A DNA stretch of 64,000 nt from Pipra filicauda (lineage: Eukaryota; Chordata; Aves; Passeriformes; Pipridae): positions 248,001 to 312,000 of the forward strand of contig NW_024104614.1 in assembly GCF_003945595.2 (NCBI RefSeq). Direction: 5' to 3'. The position numbers and the translations under genes are program-made. Positions 1-18,079 of the stretch are shown one piece after another; position 1 is the stretch's first letter, and each line of letters starts with the position of its first letter. Under the pieces are notes generated by a model, which was given only the letters and a program-made list of their open reading frames with translations, had not been told where the DNA came from and searched no databases.

Positions 1-2450
1 GGGCTGCTTTGCTCAACGTTTTACAAAATGTGCTGATGCAACCGCCCTTCCCAGGTGGGATATAAATACAAGCCTTGATGTGGATTCGTGCCCTGCAGCT
101 ACATAAACATCGCAGCAATGTTTTCTTGGAAAAGAAAAAAAGGAAACAAGGAGGAACAAACAAGCACGGATGACAAAATCACTGGCGGTGGAAGTCGGGG
201 GTTCGGGTTGCAGGGGTGGGGGGAGAGGCTGAGGCTCTGCCCTGGGCACCGTGCTCAGCACAAACTCCTATTCTGGGGTGGTGACCGAGGCCATGAGCTC
301 ACGGAAGAGCTGTGGTGGGTCAGCAAACTGTGTTGGGGAGGGGCAGCCTGGAGCAGGGTGAGAACGGGACCCCAACCAGGGTCACCCATTGGCATGCTCT
401 CACCCTGCCTGAGTGGCAGCTTGCCTGGCTGTATCTCCTTCTCAGTGCCACATCCAGGCTGGAGAGAACGGAGCTGTGACACCTCCCCAGGGCCTGGGAC
501 TGCCTGTTGGTGCAGCCCATCTCCCAGCCCACTAAAACCAGCTTTATATCATACCCCACCCGAGCCCGAGCACTTTGTCCTCCAAGCACAAGCACTGTGT
601 TGTCTCCTCAGCCCATTCCCAAAAGGCCCTTTAACCTGCTGCTCCCCCCACTAAGGTATTTGGATGCACATCCAACGCGTGTTTTTGGATTCTCTTAAGC
701 CTCTTGCTGAGATCTCTTTTGTGTTTTCTTTGGCTCTGAAGTGGTTTCAGGCTCGGAGCTGCAACAGCAGAGCATTATCAGTGAGAAGCCGTGCCTCCAA
801 AGCCAAGCTGTGCTCTGCCTGCCCTGGAAATCCCCCGCTCACCCAGCTCAGGGGCACACGGCGTTTTTAAAAATAGCAGGTTACCCATCGCAGCAAAGCT
901 CTGCTGGGACAATGCTCCGAGACAGAGGACATGGGGCACCTCTGAAGGGCAACAGGGAAGCTCGATGCAGCTTTTCATGGGCCAAGCCAGCACTGTGGGG
1001 GCCTGTATGATCCCCTGAGGCCCCCGGAGCTCAGACTGCTTTGCCCTGGAGCCACAACCCATTGGGAAAATCCTTCACTTGTCTCACACAGCAGCTGACT
1101 GAAGGCAGAAAGAGGGAAATCAGCTGGTCTGACACAAATCCATCCCGTTCCCTCTACCTGGGAGGCAGCTTTTGCCAGGGGTTCCTCCAACATCACTCCC
1201 CCTCCCCGACAGACAGAGAGAGCTTCCTCTGACAGGGAGCAAAAGGGACTCCCCCAGCCCAGATGGAGCCAGGCCATGGCTGGTCACAGGCACTGCCGAG
1301 CTCTGCCAGTGTGAGTCCTCCCCAGCTCCACTTCCCCCACAGAGCTGCTTTAAAGAGCAGTAACGGAGAAAAAAAAAACCCAACCCCTCAGCTGTTTCTC
1401 GGGCTTCTGGCGTGTTGGTGACGGCAGCAGCACGGGGGGACTCGGCCCCAAGGCAGCGGGAGCAGCGCTGCAGCAGCAGGAGCACTCACACGGCCAGCCC
1501 GGGGACAGCGCTCACCGCTGCTGTCTGCGGTGATGGATGAGGGCATAAACCTTTCAAGGATGCATTTAATTAGCTTGAAAAAGAGCCGGGAGGTGCTTGC
1601 GTGGCAGCTGGCGGAGCAGCTCCTCTGCCGGACACACGGTGCCTCCGGGGCAGAACACGAGGGACCCGCAGAACGCCCACAGAGGAGCCCCGGGCTTGGG
1701 GGGTTGGACCCAGGGGCACTGCCTGTGCCAGCCGGGAGTAGAGCACCACAGCCAAACGCTGCAGAGCGCTGACCCAGTGCTGATCCAGTGCCGATCTAGA
1801 GGGCTGATCCAGCCCCACACCCCCCGGCTCGGATTTCTGGCAGGCGATGTGTGCGCTCACAGACTGCGCCAGATGAGACACCGTCTGTCCTCCTGCAGCT
1901 GGCACCACCTCAGCACCGGCCGTCCTGGCCAGCGACAAGGTGGCACTGCCCACCCCGACCTGCGCTGCAGGCTGACTCCGTCCAGGCAGCTCTGGACAGC
2001 CTGTGTCCTTTCCGTGGGGACCCAGCAGCCAAGCTCAGCTCAGCAGCCAGCCTCGGCCCAGCAGCCAGGCTCGGCCCAGCAGCCAGGCTCGGCCCAGCAG
2101 AGCTCAGGCACAACACAGTTGCCTTTCTTCCAGAACAAAAATCGGGATAGAGCCGTTCTTAGTAGAGCACTGCAACATGAGAAACATTAAACACCAGGGT
2201 TCCGTAAAAACATCAGCACGGAGCAGGGCTTTGTCCAGAGGCTGAGCCCAGGCCATGCAAGCTGAGCTCAGCTGGAGGATCTGGCACAGCACCGCGCTCA
2301 GCTCTGAGCGCATCCCTGCGGGAATGCTGCGGCATCAGGAGGTGCCCCTGGGCAGCCCAGAGCAGCCCCCTCGCATGTGCCCCCCCAATACGGGCAGACA
2401 GGGCAGAGCAACGGGGCGTCCTTTGCCACCTAGGCAGGGGCAAACCGCCG
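1..2450. other. Intergenic DNA upstream of ZNF335, no gene recognised
   Basis: I see no conserved protein, no plausible exon chain and no RNA gene here. Open frames on both strands are short, and their translations are proline- or glycine-rich low-complexity sequence. In mammals the next gene beyond ZNF335 is MMP9; none of its domains (propeptide cysteine switch, zinc-binding helix, hemopexin repeats) is visible, so if present it lies outside the window. The stretch ends in the CpG island that serves ZNF335. Confidence 0.6.
2041..2104. repeat. 18-bp minisatellite, about 3.5 copies
   Basis: Three to four head-to-tail copies of an 18-bp unit beginning CAGCAGCCAGGCTCGGCC, nearly perfect in the last two. 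It is short, intergenic and has no evident function. Confidence 0.8.
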
Positions 2451-3486
2451 CGGGGAGAGGAATGAGGTGAGCGAGAGCCCAGCGGAGGGCCGCCGAGGCT
2501 GAACACGGCGAGGCCCCGGGCCAGGGTCGCCCCGGGGACGGGCGGCGCCCGCCCGTGAGGCGCGCCGGTCTCAAGAGCCCACCGCGGGCTACAGGACAGG
2601 AACCGGAGCGGCAGGGCTGCACGGCCCGCCCAGGGTGCAGGCTGTGGCGGGGCCGGCCGGTACCGCAGAGCCCCTGCCGGGGGCCCGGGCCGGGCGGGAG
2701 CGGAGCGGGCGGACCGAGCCCCGGTCCCGGCCCCGCCACTTCCGCCTCCCCGTCACGTGACCAGCGCAACCCGGCGCGACGCCGACGCTCAGGGCCCGGG
2801 CGCCGCTTCCTGACGCCATGACGCACAGACGCAGCGCCGCCGAGAGCCCTCCGCGGAGAAAGTAGTCCCCGGCGGGACGCCGGAGCCTCCCTGCTCCCGC
2901 GGGCGGCGCCGTTCGCCGCCGGGAGGCGACGGCGGCGGCGGCCGGGACCAGGAGCGCGCCCAGGCGGCGGCGAGCGCCGCGGGCGGAGCGGGGGCCGGGC
3001 GGCGGTAAGTAGTCCCGGCCCAGGGGGTCCGCGCGGCCGTATCGCTGCGCGGCGCGAGGGCGGGGGGCCATGGCGGCCGCCGTGGTGCCGGCTCCGGCGG
3101 GGGCGCGGCGGGGCCGCGGCGGGCCGGGTGAGGGCGCGGGCCGGTGGGCGGGCGGCGGTGGCGGGGCCCCCTCTCCGCGGCGCGGCGGCAGCTCCCCCGC
3201 CCCGGCGGCACCGAGGCCGCCCCGCCGTGTGCGCGCGCGCGGAGGCGGCGGGGGGGACCCCGCGGCAAAGATGGCGGCCGAGGGCCCGGCGGGGCCGCGG
3301 GGCATGACGGGACCGGGGCACCGGGCGGCGCCGGGACCCCCCGGGATGGGCCGGCGGCCGCTCCGGGGCCCCGCGCCCGCCCATCCGGGACCCCCGCGGG
3401 GGCTGGAGCCGGCGGAGAGCGGGCGGCGGCCCTGACGGCGGCGGTCCTCCCGCAGGTCGAGCGTAGGGGGCCCCTGCAGGGCGGGC

Positions 3487-11755
<8,269 letters not shown>

Positions 11756-12389
11756 CACCGGGCAGGACTGAGCACCAGGCAGGGCTGAGCACCGCGCTGG
11801 GCAGGCGGCCACGCCGGCAGCAGCCCCAGCCAGCAGTTGCCTTATTGCGTCAGGGACGCGCCCGAGCCGGAGCGGCACAGACATGGACACGCTGCCGCTC
11901 GGCCCCGTGCCAGTGGGGTCCTGTGCATCCCCCCAGAGACTGCTCAGCAGCTGCAGGGGCAGCCCGTGTGTGGACGGTCTCTTTGCCTGTTGCACTTGAT
12001 GGTCTGAAACCCCTTCTCCTGAATTGTCTGTGTGTGCAGCCACAGATCGGTGTCTGCCCGGCACACGAGGGTCCTGGGGGAGCCGTGGGGCCAAGCACAG
12101 CTGTGTGGTGTGATGTGAGAGGCGAGGTGTGTGCAGCCACAGCACCGTGCTCCCCACAGCCATGGGGCCTGTGGTCCCACTGTGCCAGCAGCTGACCCTC
12201 CCGTGGCATCTCCAGCCTGCAGGCAGGCAGCAACAGGGCTCTGGACTGGAGAAACCTAAGGAGGAGGAGGAGGCAGAGGTGGAAGATGCTCTATTTTTCT
12301 TCTGAAGAGGGGATGGACTCTGGTGTTGGTCATCGGTGGTTGTGGGAGGGGTTCAGCTGTGACATTCTCAAGCTTTGACTACGCTTATG

Positions 12390-12395
12390 AATAAA
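12390..12395 (+). terminator. ZNF335: ZNF335 poly(A) signal
   Basis: AATAAA lies 635 bases after the ZNF335 stop codon. It is the first canonical hexamer downstream on this strand, so the mRNA probably ends near 12410. Confidence 0.8.
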
Positions 12396-12409
12396 AAGGG
12401 ATGGAGACC

Positions 12410-14400
12410 TGGGTGTGTGCCTGCCTGGGGGTCTGGGCTCCAGCCAGGGGGGACGGGACAGCCCAGTCTCCCCAGCACATCCCCCGGGGCTGCAGCACAG
12501 GGGTCCCAGAGCCCAGGGCTGTGCTGGGCCCGTCGCTGCTGGCAGACACTCTGGGCTATCAGCTGCCTCCCGTCCGAGTGACCTTGACTCCTGGGAAGTG
12601 AGCTGGGCAGCTGGGACAGCAGTGGGCTTGGGGCTGGAGTCATGAAATTAATCGAGTGGTAAACAGCCTAAATCCCGTGTAACTCTGTCCGGAGCCCTAC
12701 ACCGCCCTCCTGAGCGGCTTGTCTGGGCGTATTTACATGCGATTATAACAGCTAATCGCAGAGTTTTAGTTCTCTGCTCCTGCATTAAACTGATTATCCA
12801 CGGAGGGGGAAAAGGCTGGGAACCACCCAGCCTCGGGGAGAGCCTCTGTGAGGCCCAAGCCCCACAGCTCTGGGACGGGGGCAGTGCAATCCCTGGGCAC
12901 GGTGATGGGCTCTCCCTGTCCTGCTCAGGCAGGGGCAGGGGGGTGTGGGCTGACCCCCTGACCACCAGGGCAGTGAGGTGTGTGTGGCCCCCCGTGGTGA
13001 CCAGCCCTAGCTGTGGCTCTGTCCCAGCTGTGGCTTCATTCCGACTGTGGCTCCGTCCCGCTGCCTTCACACCAGCCTTGTCCATGCCCAATGCTGCTGG
13101 TGCGTGGCTGTGCCTGCCCGGCCGTGGCTCAGTCGGTGTCCAGCTGTGTGCGGCGGCTGGCTGTGGCCCTCCCTCTCCAGCTGTGCTGTGCAGGGTCAGG
13201 GTGTGCCACAGCAATCCACAGGCGCTTTCCTAGATTACAGCCCCATTATCTAATCAAGTGGATCTGCAGCACTGATTAGGGCTGGAGGAGTCCCGTGGGG
13301 ACAAGGTTATGGGGCCACTTGCGGGGCCGTGGCCAGGGCAGGTCCCAGCCAGCACCAGTGTTCAGCTGCCCTGTGGCTTCCACGCTTGGGGCTGCTCAAG
13401 GGCACAAGACCAGGCGCGGTGGGATGGACGGGACCAGAGCTCCAGCTGATGCTTATTGAGAGCTCCAGGTGCTGCTGGGGCTCTGGCCATGGGAGCACTG
13501 CAGGGGGTTGGGACCCCTCGGCACTGGCACATCAGCCCCGGGACATTCTGCTGTTGCCAGGGGTGCGTCCAGGCTCATTAGCAGCAGTGACCTTCGTCTT
13601 CCCGTCCTGGCCAGCGCTAAGCGGGTTTGTTACATATTTAATATCCTGAGAGCGTTATTAGTCGGTATTTAATGACGGATACAACCTGTGGGATAATCCC
13701 AGTCTTAGCAGGGAGGAGCGGCAGCAGGAGCGGGCGGCTCGGGGGGTCGTGGGCTCTCGGGGCCCCTCTCACAGCTGCCCACCACTGCCCTGCCCACCCG
13801 CTGCCCCCGCTGCACAAGCCACAGGAGCCCCCCCCGTGCCTGCAGGGATCCCCAGCTGTCCCTGGGGCTGCAAGACCTTTTCCCTTCACTGCTCTGTTGC
13901 CGGGAATCCAGCAGCAGACGTGGAAGTGCTGGAGCTTGGGTGAGGACTTGGCCAAGACACAGAAGGAGCAGGACAAGGCAATATGGGGGGTTGTTCTCCC
14001 ACCAGGCATGAGTCCACCAGCCCCTGGCCCTCCAACCCAGCCCTCCACAGCATGGGGGACTCTACCGACCCCAGCCTCAGGACCAGGTCAGGGCTGGGGT
14101 CATGGGCAGGACTGATGCTCTGGGCACTGCAGTAAAGCCCCAGGTGTGTTGTGTCCCTGTGGCTGTGGAGCTCACGTGGGTCCCAAGCACCAGCCCCTGG
14201 GTGCCACTGCACTCCATCCGTTGGGGCCATGTAAGCTGTGCAGAGCTGGGGGGCTGGAGACAGGGTCCTGGCCAGTGGCAGGTAGGCGAGGAGGGCAGTC
14301 CCTGCCAGTCCCTGCCCAACAGTAGCCGGGGGGGGTACTGGGTGCCCCAGATCCTGCTGCTGCTCTCGTGGGTGCTAATACCCCCTAATCAGCTGTCAGT
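12410..14400. other. Intergenic DNA with AT-rich homeodomain-site islands
   Basis: No coding exon recognised. The GC-rich background is broken by short AT-rich islands at about 12640-12800, 13225-13290 and 13570-13710. They are packed with TAAT/ATTA cores, several in the bicoid-class form (GATTA or TAATC), including TAATCCC at 13694-13700. Such islands look like conserved enhancer elements and lie just upstream of the Iroquois-like gene. This is a motif reading only. Confidence 0.45.
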
Positions 14401-14419
14401 CACTGCGGACCCCAGCAGC

Positions 14420-14426
14420 TATAAAA
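14420..14426 (+). promoter_or_regulatory. TATA box of the Iroquois-like gene
   Basis: TATAAAA lies 37 bases before the proposed start codon, which would give a very short 5' UTR of roughly 10 to 15 bases. Two TAAT-containing motifs (CTAATACC, CTAATCAGC) lie just upstream near 14376-14395. Most CpG-island genes in this window lack a TATA box; this one and PLTP have one. Confidence 0.5.
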
Positions 14427-14462
14427 TGCCCGGGAGTAGCTCCCCAGCTCCTCTCCTGCAGC

Positions 14463-15447
14463 ATGGCAGCACCTCGGGGCAAGAGGAGCCCAGGACAAGA
14501 GCTGGGGAGCTGTGGGGGGCCTTGGGGGACCCTGCGGGGACCCCCTCAAGCCCTACTGCCCTGCGCCTACCCCTGCCCTTGCCCCATGCTGGCTGGGTAC
14601 AGCCTCCTGTCACCCCCCATGAGCCTCCTGACGCCCCTGGTAAGTACAGGGCTGCAGATCCGGAGGGTTGGGACATGGGACCCTCCCAGGGCTGGGATGG
14701 GACTGTGTGGGGTGGTTAGGGTGGGGACTGAGGATCTGCTGCCCCAAGTCCCCTGCACCTCCTCAGCATTCCCCTCCCCCCCCCCCCGCACCCCAGCATT
14801 TCAGGATCCGCATGGGAAAGGGCGAAGAGGGAAAGGATACGGCTCTGCTCCCTTCCACACACGAAGGGATGTAGGAGCCCCTACATCTCTCAGCCTCTCT
14901 TCTCTGGCCGTGTTACCACCTTACCCCATCCCACCCTGACACCCCTCTGCCCCTCCAGGTCTCCCCACCCTACGAGGTGCCACTGGGGCTGCCCATGGAG
15001 CCGGGCCGGGCGAAGGCGGCAGCAGCGCGGGAGAGCACCGGGGCACTGAAGGCCTGGCTGGCGCGGCACCCCAGGAATCCCTACCCCAGCAAGGGGGAGA
15101 AGGTGATGCTGGCTGTGGTCAGCCGGATGAGCCTTACCCAGGTCTCCACCTGGTTTGCCAACGCCCGCCGGCGCCTCAAGAAGGAGAACAAGGCAGGCTG
15201 GGCCACGCGCGGCGCCTCGGACGGCGAGGACAGCGAGGGCGAGGGGGTCCCACCAGCTGCTGAACCCATTCCCAGTTCCACCCCCGTGCAGGATGGGTGT
15301 GGGGGCAGCCCTGAAGTAGGGCCAAGCCCTGGGCAGGGCAAACAGCTCCAGAAACCCAAGATCTGGAGTGTGGAGGCGATGCTGGCATCTCCCCCTGACA
15401 AGGATGGATGTCCAACGGGGTTGCCAGTGGTCCTGGAGCAGGCGTAG
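14463..15447 (+). CDS. Short divergent Iroquois-type TALE homeobox protein
   Basis: Two coding exons, 14463-14639 and 14959-15447 (GTAAGT donor, CCTCCAG acceptor, phase 0), give 221 residues. The homeodomain lies at about residues 75-137 and has the TALE class three-residue loop extension. [14 protein letters not shown] and [19 protein letters not shown] are close to the IRX1-IRX6 homeodomain, including the class-specific alanine in WFANARR. After it come an acidic stretch (DGEDSEGEG), as in IRX proteins, and KPKIW at 191-195, matching the KPKIWSLAE box conserved in IRX tails. At 221 residues it is about half the length of IRX1-IRX6 (roughly 400-550). It is probably a nuclear DNA-binding regulator. 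No such gene lies between ZNF335 and PCIF1 in human as I remember it; it could be the counterpart of fish irx7 or another lost paralogue. The exon 1 frame is less certain than exon 2. Confidence 0.85.
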
Positions 15448-15563
15448 GGCTGGGTTGGTCATGTCCTGTCCCCAAGGGCATGGCAGGACAGACGGACATG
15501 GGACCTGGCAGCTGCCCAGCCAAGAAGAGTGGGAGATTTGGGCAGGGAGGGACATAGAGTGAT

Positions 15564-15569
15564 AATAAA
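15564..15569 (+). terminator. Poly(A) signal of the Iroquois-like gene
   Basis: AATAAA lies 117 bases after the stop codon of the Iroquois-like reading frame, on the same strand. It supports this being an expressed gene rather than an isolated homeobox fragment. Confidence 0.75.
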
Positions 15570-15607
15570 CGTGACTGTTTTGGGCCTCCTGGTGTTGCCT
15601 GTCTGGT

Positions 15608-15722
15608 GTGGGTGCTGCTGGGGATGCTGGCAGGGATGTGGCATCTCGGTGGGGATGCTGGTAGGGATGTGGCATCTCGGTGGGGATGCTGGTAGGGATG
15701 CAGATGTGCCAGCAGGGATGTG
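15608..15722. repeat. About 30-bp tandem repeat, 3-4 copies
   Basis: Copies of GGGATGCTGGTAGGGATGTG followed by GCATCTCGGT, the middle ones nearly identical. It sits between the Iroquois-like poly(A) site and the PCIF1-derived duplicate. Confidence 0.85.
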
Positions 15723-15786
15723 AGGAACTTTAGTGCCAGTGGTGCTGCAAGCAGTCCCTGGGGAACAGGGCAGGTCCAAGGCAGAG

Positions 15787-16395
15787 AGTAAAAATAGACT
15801 TTTTTCTTCTCGATAAAAGTAATAAAATGGTTAGCGGTGTTAAATTAATCCTTACAAAACAAAACCCAAGGAGGTTAAATAAAGCCCAGAGGCTTCGCAT
15901 AAAAACCACAACGACTACAAAACAGCTGCAAAGACGTCTTTACACACCAAAGAAACTCCTCTCCTCTGCTCCTTCCCTCTCCGGGACACAGTGTCGGCAA
16001 ACACGGGACTCACACATGGGAAAAGAACACGGATGCGATGGGAGCAGCCCCGCCAGGAGCGTGGGCGCCACGGACAGAACTATTTACACTATGGACACGG
16101 AGCCGTGCTGGGGCCGGTCCGGCCGCAGGAGCCCCCGGGCTCTGCCCGCCCCTCTCCTGCCGGGGCCCCTCCGGCCGCGGCGCTCAGCGCCCAGCACTCG
16201 CCTGCCTCAGTTGGGATTAATCTCCCAGCTGCTGCTCTGCTCTCAGCCCAGCTCCTGCTCTTTGTCCGCTGTGGAAGAGGAGGATGAGGAGCTGAGGGTC
16301 CAGCCTAAATGCTTGTAGGCTGCAATGAGCTCCTGCAGCCACTCAGATGTGGGCTCCCACATGGAAATTCCAGTGCTGTTCTGCATGGGAAGGCA
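15787..16395 (-). pseudogene. PCIF1: Decayed duplicate of the PCIF1 terminal exon and 3' UTR
   Basis: This stretch repeats the 3' end of PCIF1 in the same orientation. Bases 15812-16200 match 19415-19803 at all but one of 389 positions, without gaps. The next 335 bases of the parent (19804-20138) are missing. Bases 16205-16395 then match the last PCIF1 exon (20139-20391) at roughly 85 percent. Read on the minus strand, the coding part keeps WEPTSEWLQELIAAYKH and a shortened serine run, but a TGA follows DKEQELG, so it no longer encodes the tail. It begins about 130 bases after the stop codon of the RNF182-like gene and may serve as that gene's 3' UTR. I saw no canonical poly(A) hexamer in it. 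Confidence 0.88.
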
Positions 16396-16527
16396 CCAGG
16401 CGCTGAGCTTCTCCCTGTGGTCCAGGCAGGGCATGCTGTGGATCAGGAAACACCTGTACCCCAAGGGACAACACTCCAAGGAACCCAAACCCTCCTTGGC
16501 ACAGGCACAGGGGTTGGCCTGGCAGGG

Positions 16528-17253
16528 TCAGGAGTGGGGGAACCCAAAGACCTCCAGGCACAGGCACTGGCAGAGGCTGTAGACAATGCAGAGGAGGAGG
16601 GTGGAGGGCACAAGGCTGACCAGGATGATGCCCAGGCTGTGGTGCTCAATGAGCAGGAGGTAGATGCCGAAGGGCAGGGAGCTGAAGTAAAGGAGGCAGA
16701 GGACACCCAGGATGAAGCGGGGGATGGCTCGCCACCCCCAGGCACGGCACTTCTGCCCAGGGCCGTGGCAGGGCAGCACACCCAGGCTGGTGGGGCGGTA
16801 CAGCCGCACCACCTCCAGCCTGCCCAGGCTCTCCGGTGGGGCCACGTCCTCCGGCACCTCCAGGATGGTGACAACCAGGCAGTCGGGACTGGATGTGGGC
16901 TCCAGCACGCCAGGGCAAAGGAGGACCTCCGGGGATCGGGGTGGACCCCTCTTCTTGGCCCGTTCACGGCCTGTCAGCAGTGCCAGTGCCTCGCCATCAT
17001 CCTGCAGCTGCTGCACGTCCCCGCCGGGCACTGGGCTGTGCTGGCGGCAGAAGGGGCAGCGGAGCTGGGGGGTTGATGCATCGCCTGGAGACACCATCCT
17101 GCGCAGGCAGCGGGTGCAGAGGCGATGGCCACAGTGGAGCAGTTTGGGCCTGCAGGCGCGGGCATCGAAGTGGCTGTAGCAGATCTGGCACTCCAGCTCA
17201 GGGGATGTGGGTGCCATCGGCGGGGACCCCAGTTCACTGCCCGGCTGGGCCAT
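16528..17253 (-). CDS. RNF182-like membrane RING E3 ubiquitin ligase
   Basis: One coding exon of 241 residues. A C3HC4 RING finger has ligands C22, C25, C41, H43, C46, C49, C66 and C69. Two hydrophobic segments follow at about 181-201 and 207-228. The run LLYFSSLPFGIYLL and then LVSLVP, with a cysteine-rich end (SLCQCLCLE), matches RNF182, as does the layout of RING first and paired membrane segments at the C-terminus. It is therefore probably a ubiquitin ligase of endomembranes; RNF182 itself is neuronal and targets ATP6V0C in mammals. The start is the first methionine after a splice acceptor at 17286-17287. I know of no RNF182 paralogue at this place in human, so it is a paralogue rather than RNF182. 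Whether its transcript ends in the PCIF1-derived copy just downstream is open. Confidence 0.85.
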   Translation of the reverse strand: MAQPGSELGSPPMAPTSPELECQICYSHFDARACRPKLLHCGHRLCTRCLRRMVSPGDASTPQLRCPFCRQHSPVPGGDVQQLQDDGEALALLTGRERAKKRGPPRSPEVLLCPGVLEPTSSPDCLVVTILEVPEDVAPPESLGRLEVVRLYRPTSLGVLPCHGPGQKCRAWGWRAIPRFILGVLCLLYFSSLPFGIYLLLIEHHSLGIILVSLVPSTLLLCIVYSLCQCLCLEVFGFPHS

Positions 17254-17284
17254 GGCTCCCGGAGGGGTGAGGGGGGCTGCCTGG

Positions 17285-18070
17285 GCTGAGGGAAGATGCT
17301 GTCAGCCAGGGCTGGGGGCAGGTCCTGGGCCTGATGGCTCCCACGGGTGGGGTCCTGGCCCTCCTGCACCCCATACTCAGTGTCCCGGTGAGCCCCAGGG
17401 GCTCGGCGGGGGAGCAGGGTCAGGGGAGCGGGGCCCTACCCAGGCCGAACTCCAACCCCCGGTCGGTACCACTGGCGCTGGCACTCGCCCTCATCCCAGC
17501 CCCCGTTTCTAGAGGGCACACCGCTACCAGGGGAGGGCACCGGCGTGGGGGGGTAGCTCACGAGCGCATCCTTGGCTCTCACGGCATGTGCCGGTTCCCT
17601 CGAGCCCCCGGGGTGGGGACTGTTCTGGACACTGGTTCTGTCGGCAGTGAGGAACCCCCCATCCCTCACCCCCGTCCCTCTCCGGGGGCGAGCAGCTCCC
17701 AGTCCGCCTCCCCGCCCCCGCTCTCGGCCCGCACCGCATCCCCTCCCGTACCTGCGCTCCGCGCCGCGGCTGCCGGTGGGGACACAGCGACGGGTCGGTC
17801 CCCAGCCCCGGTCTCGGCGGGCTCGGTGGTGCCGGTGGGCTCCGCGGCGGCGGGCTCGGGCCCGGCAGCCCCATGGGGGAGGCGCGGGGCGCTGCCCGCC
17901 GCGCTGCGGGGGCGAGCGCGGCGCAGGGGCCGCCGGCAGCGCCGCGGCGTTGGCCCGGTAACGGGGAGCGGCGAACGCGGGGGGACCGGATGGGCCGGGC
18001 CGGGGCCCCGCGGAGCCCCCTCGGGCAGAACCGGGCCCCGCCGGGCTGCGGGAGGACGATGCAGGGGTCT
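17285..18070 (-). promoter_or_regulatory. CpG island, 5' exon and promoter of the RNF182-like gene
   Basis: A GC-rich, CpG-rich block lies directly upstream of the RING gene. On the minus strand a GTACGG donor follows a possible noncoding exon ending at 17752, and the acceptor TTCCCTCAG places the coding exon start at 17285. Long antisense and sense frames here reflect lack of stop codons in GC-rich DNA. The start of transcription probably lies between 17800 and 18060. Confidence 0.5.
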
Positions 18071-18079
18071 ATGCAGCGG

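Noticed and set aside
1..2450. MMP9, expected next to ZNF335 from mammalian gene order
   Set aside because: No metalloprotease, fibronectin or hemopexin sequence is visible in any frame.
14102..14719. 205-codon frame overlapping exon 1 of the Iroquois-like gene in another frame
   Set aside because: It begins far upstream of the TATA box and does not join in phase to the homeobox exon.
15827..16318. Plus-strand frame shared with the PCIF1 3' region, which looks like a conserved duplicated protein
   Set aside because: The identity is at DNA level across untranslated sequence and comes from a duplication and conversion tract, not from protein conservation.
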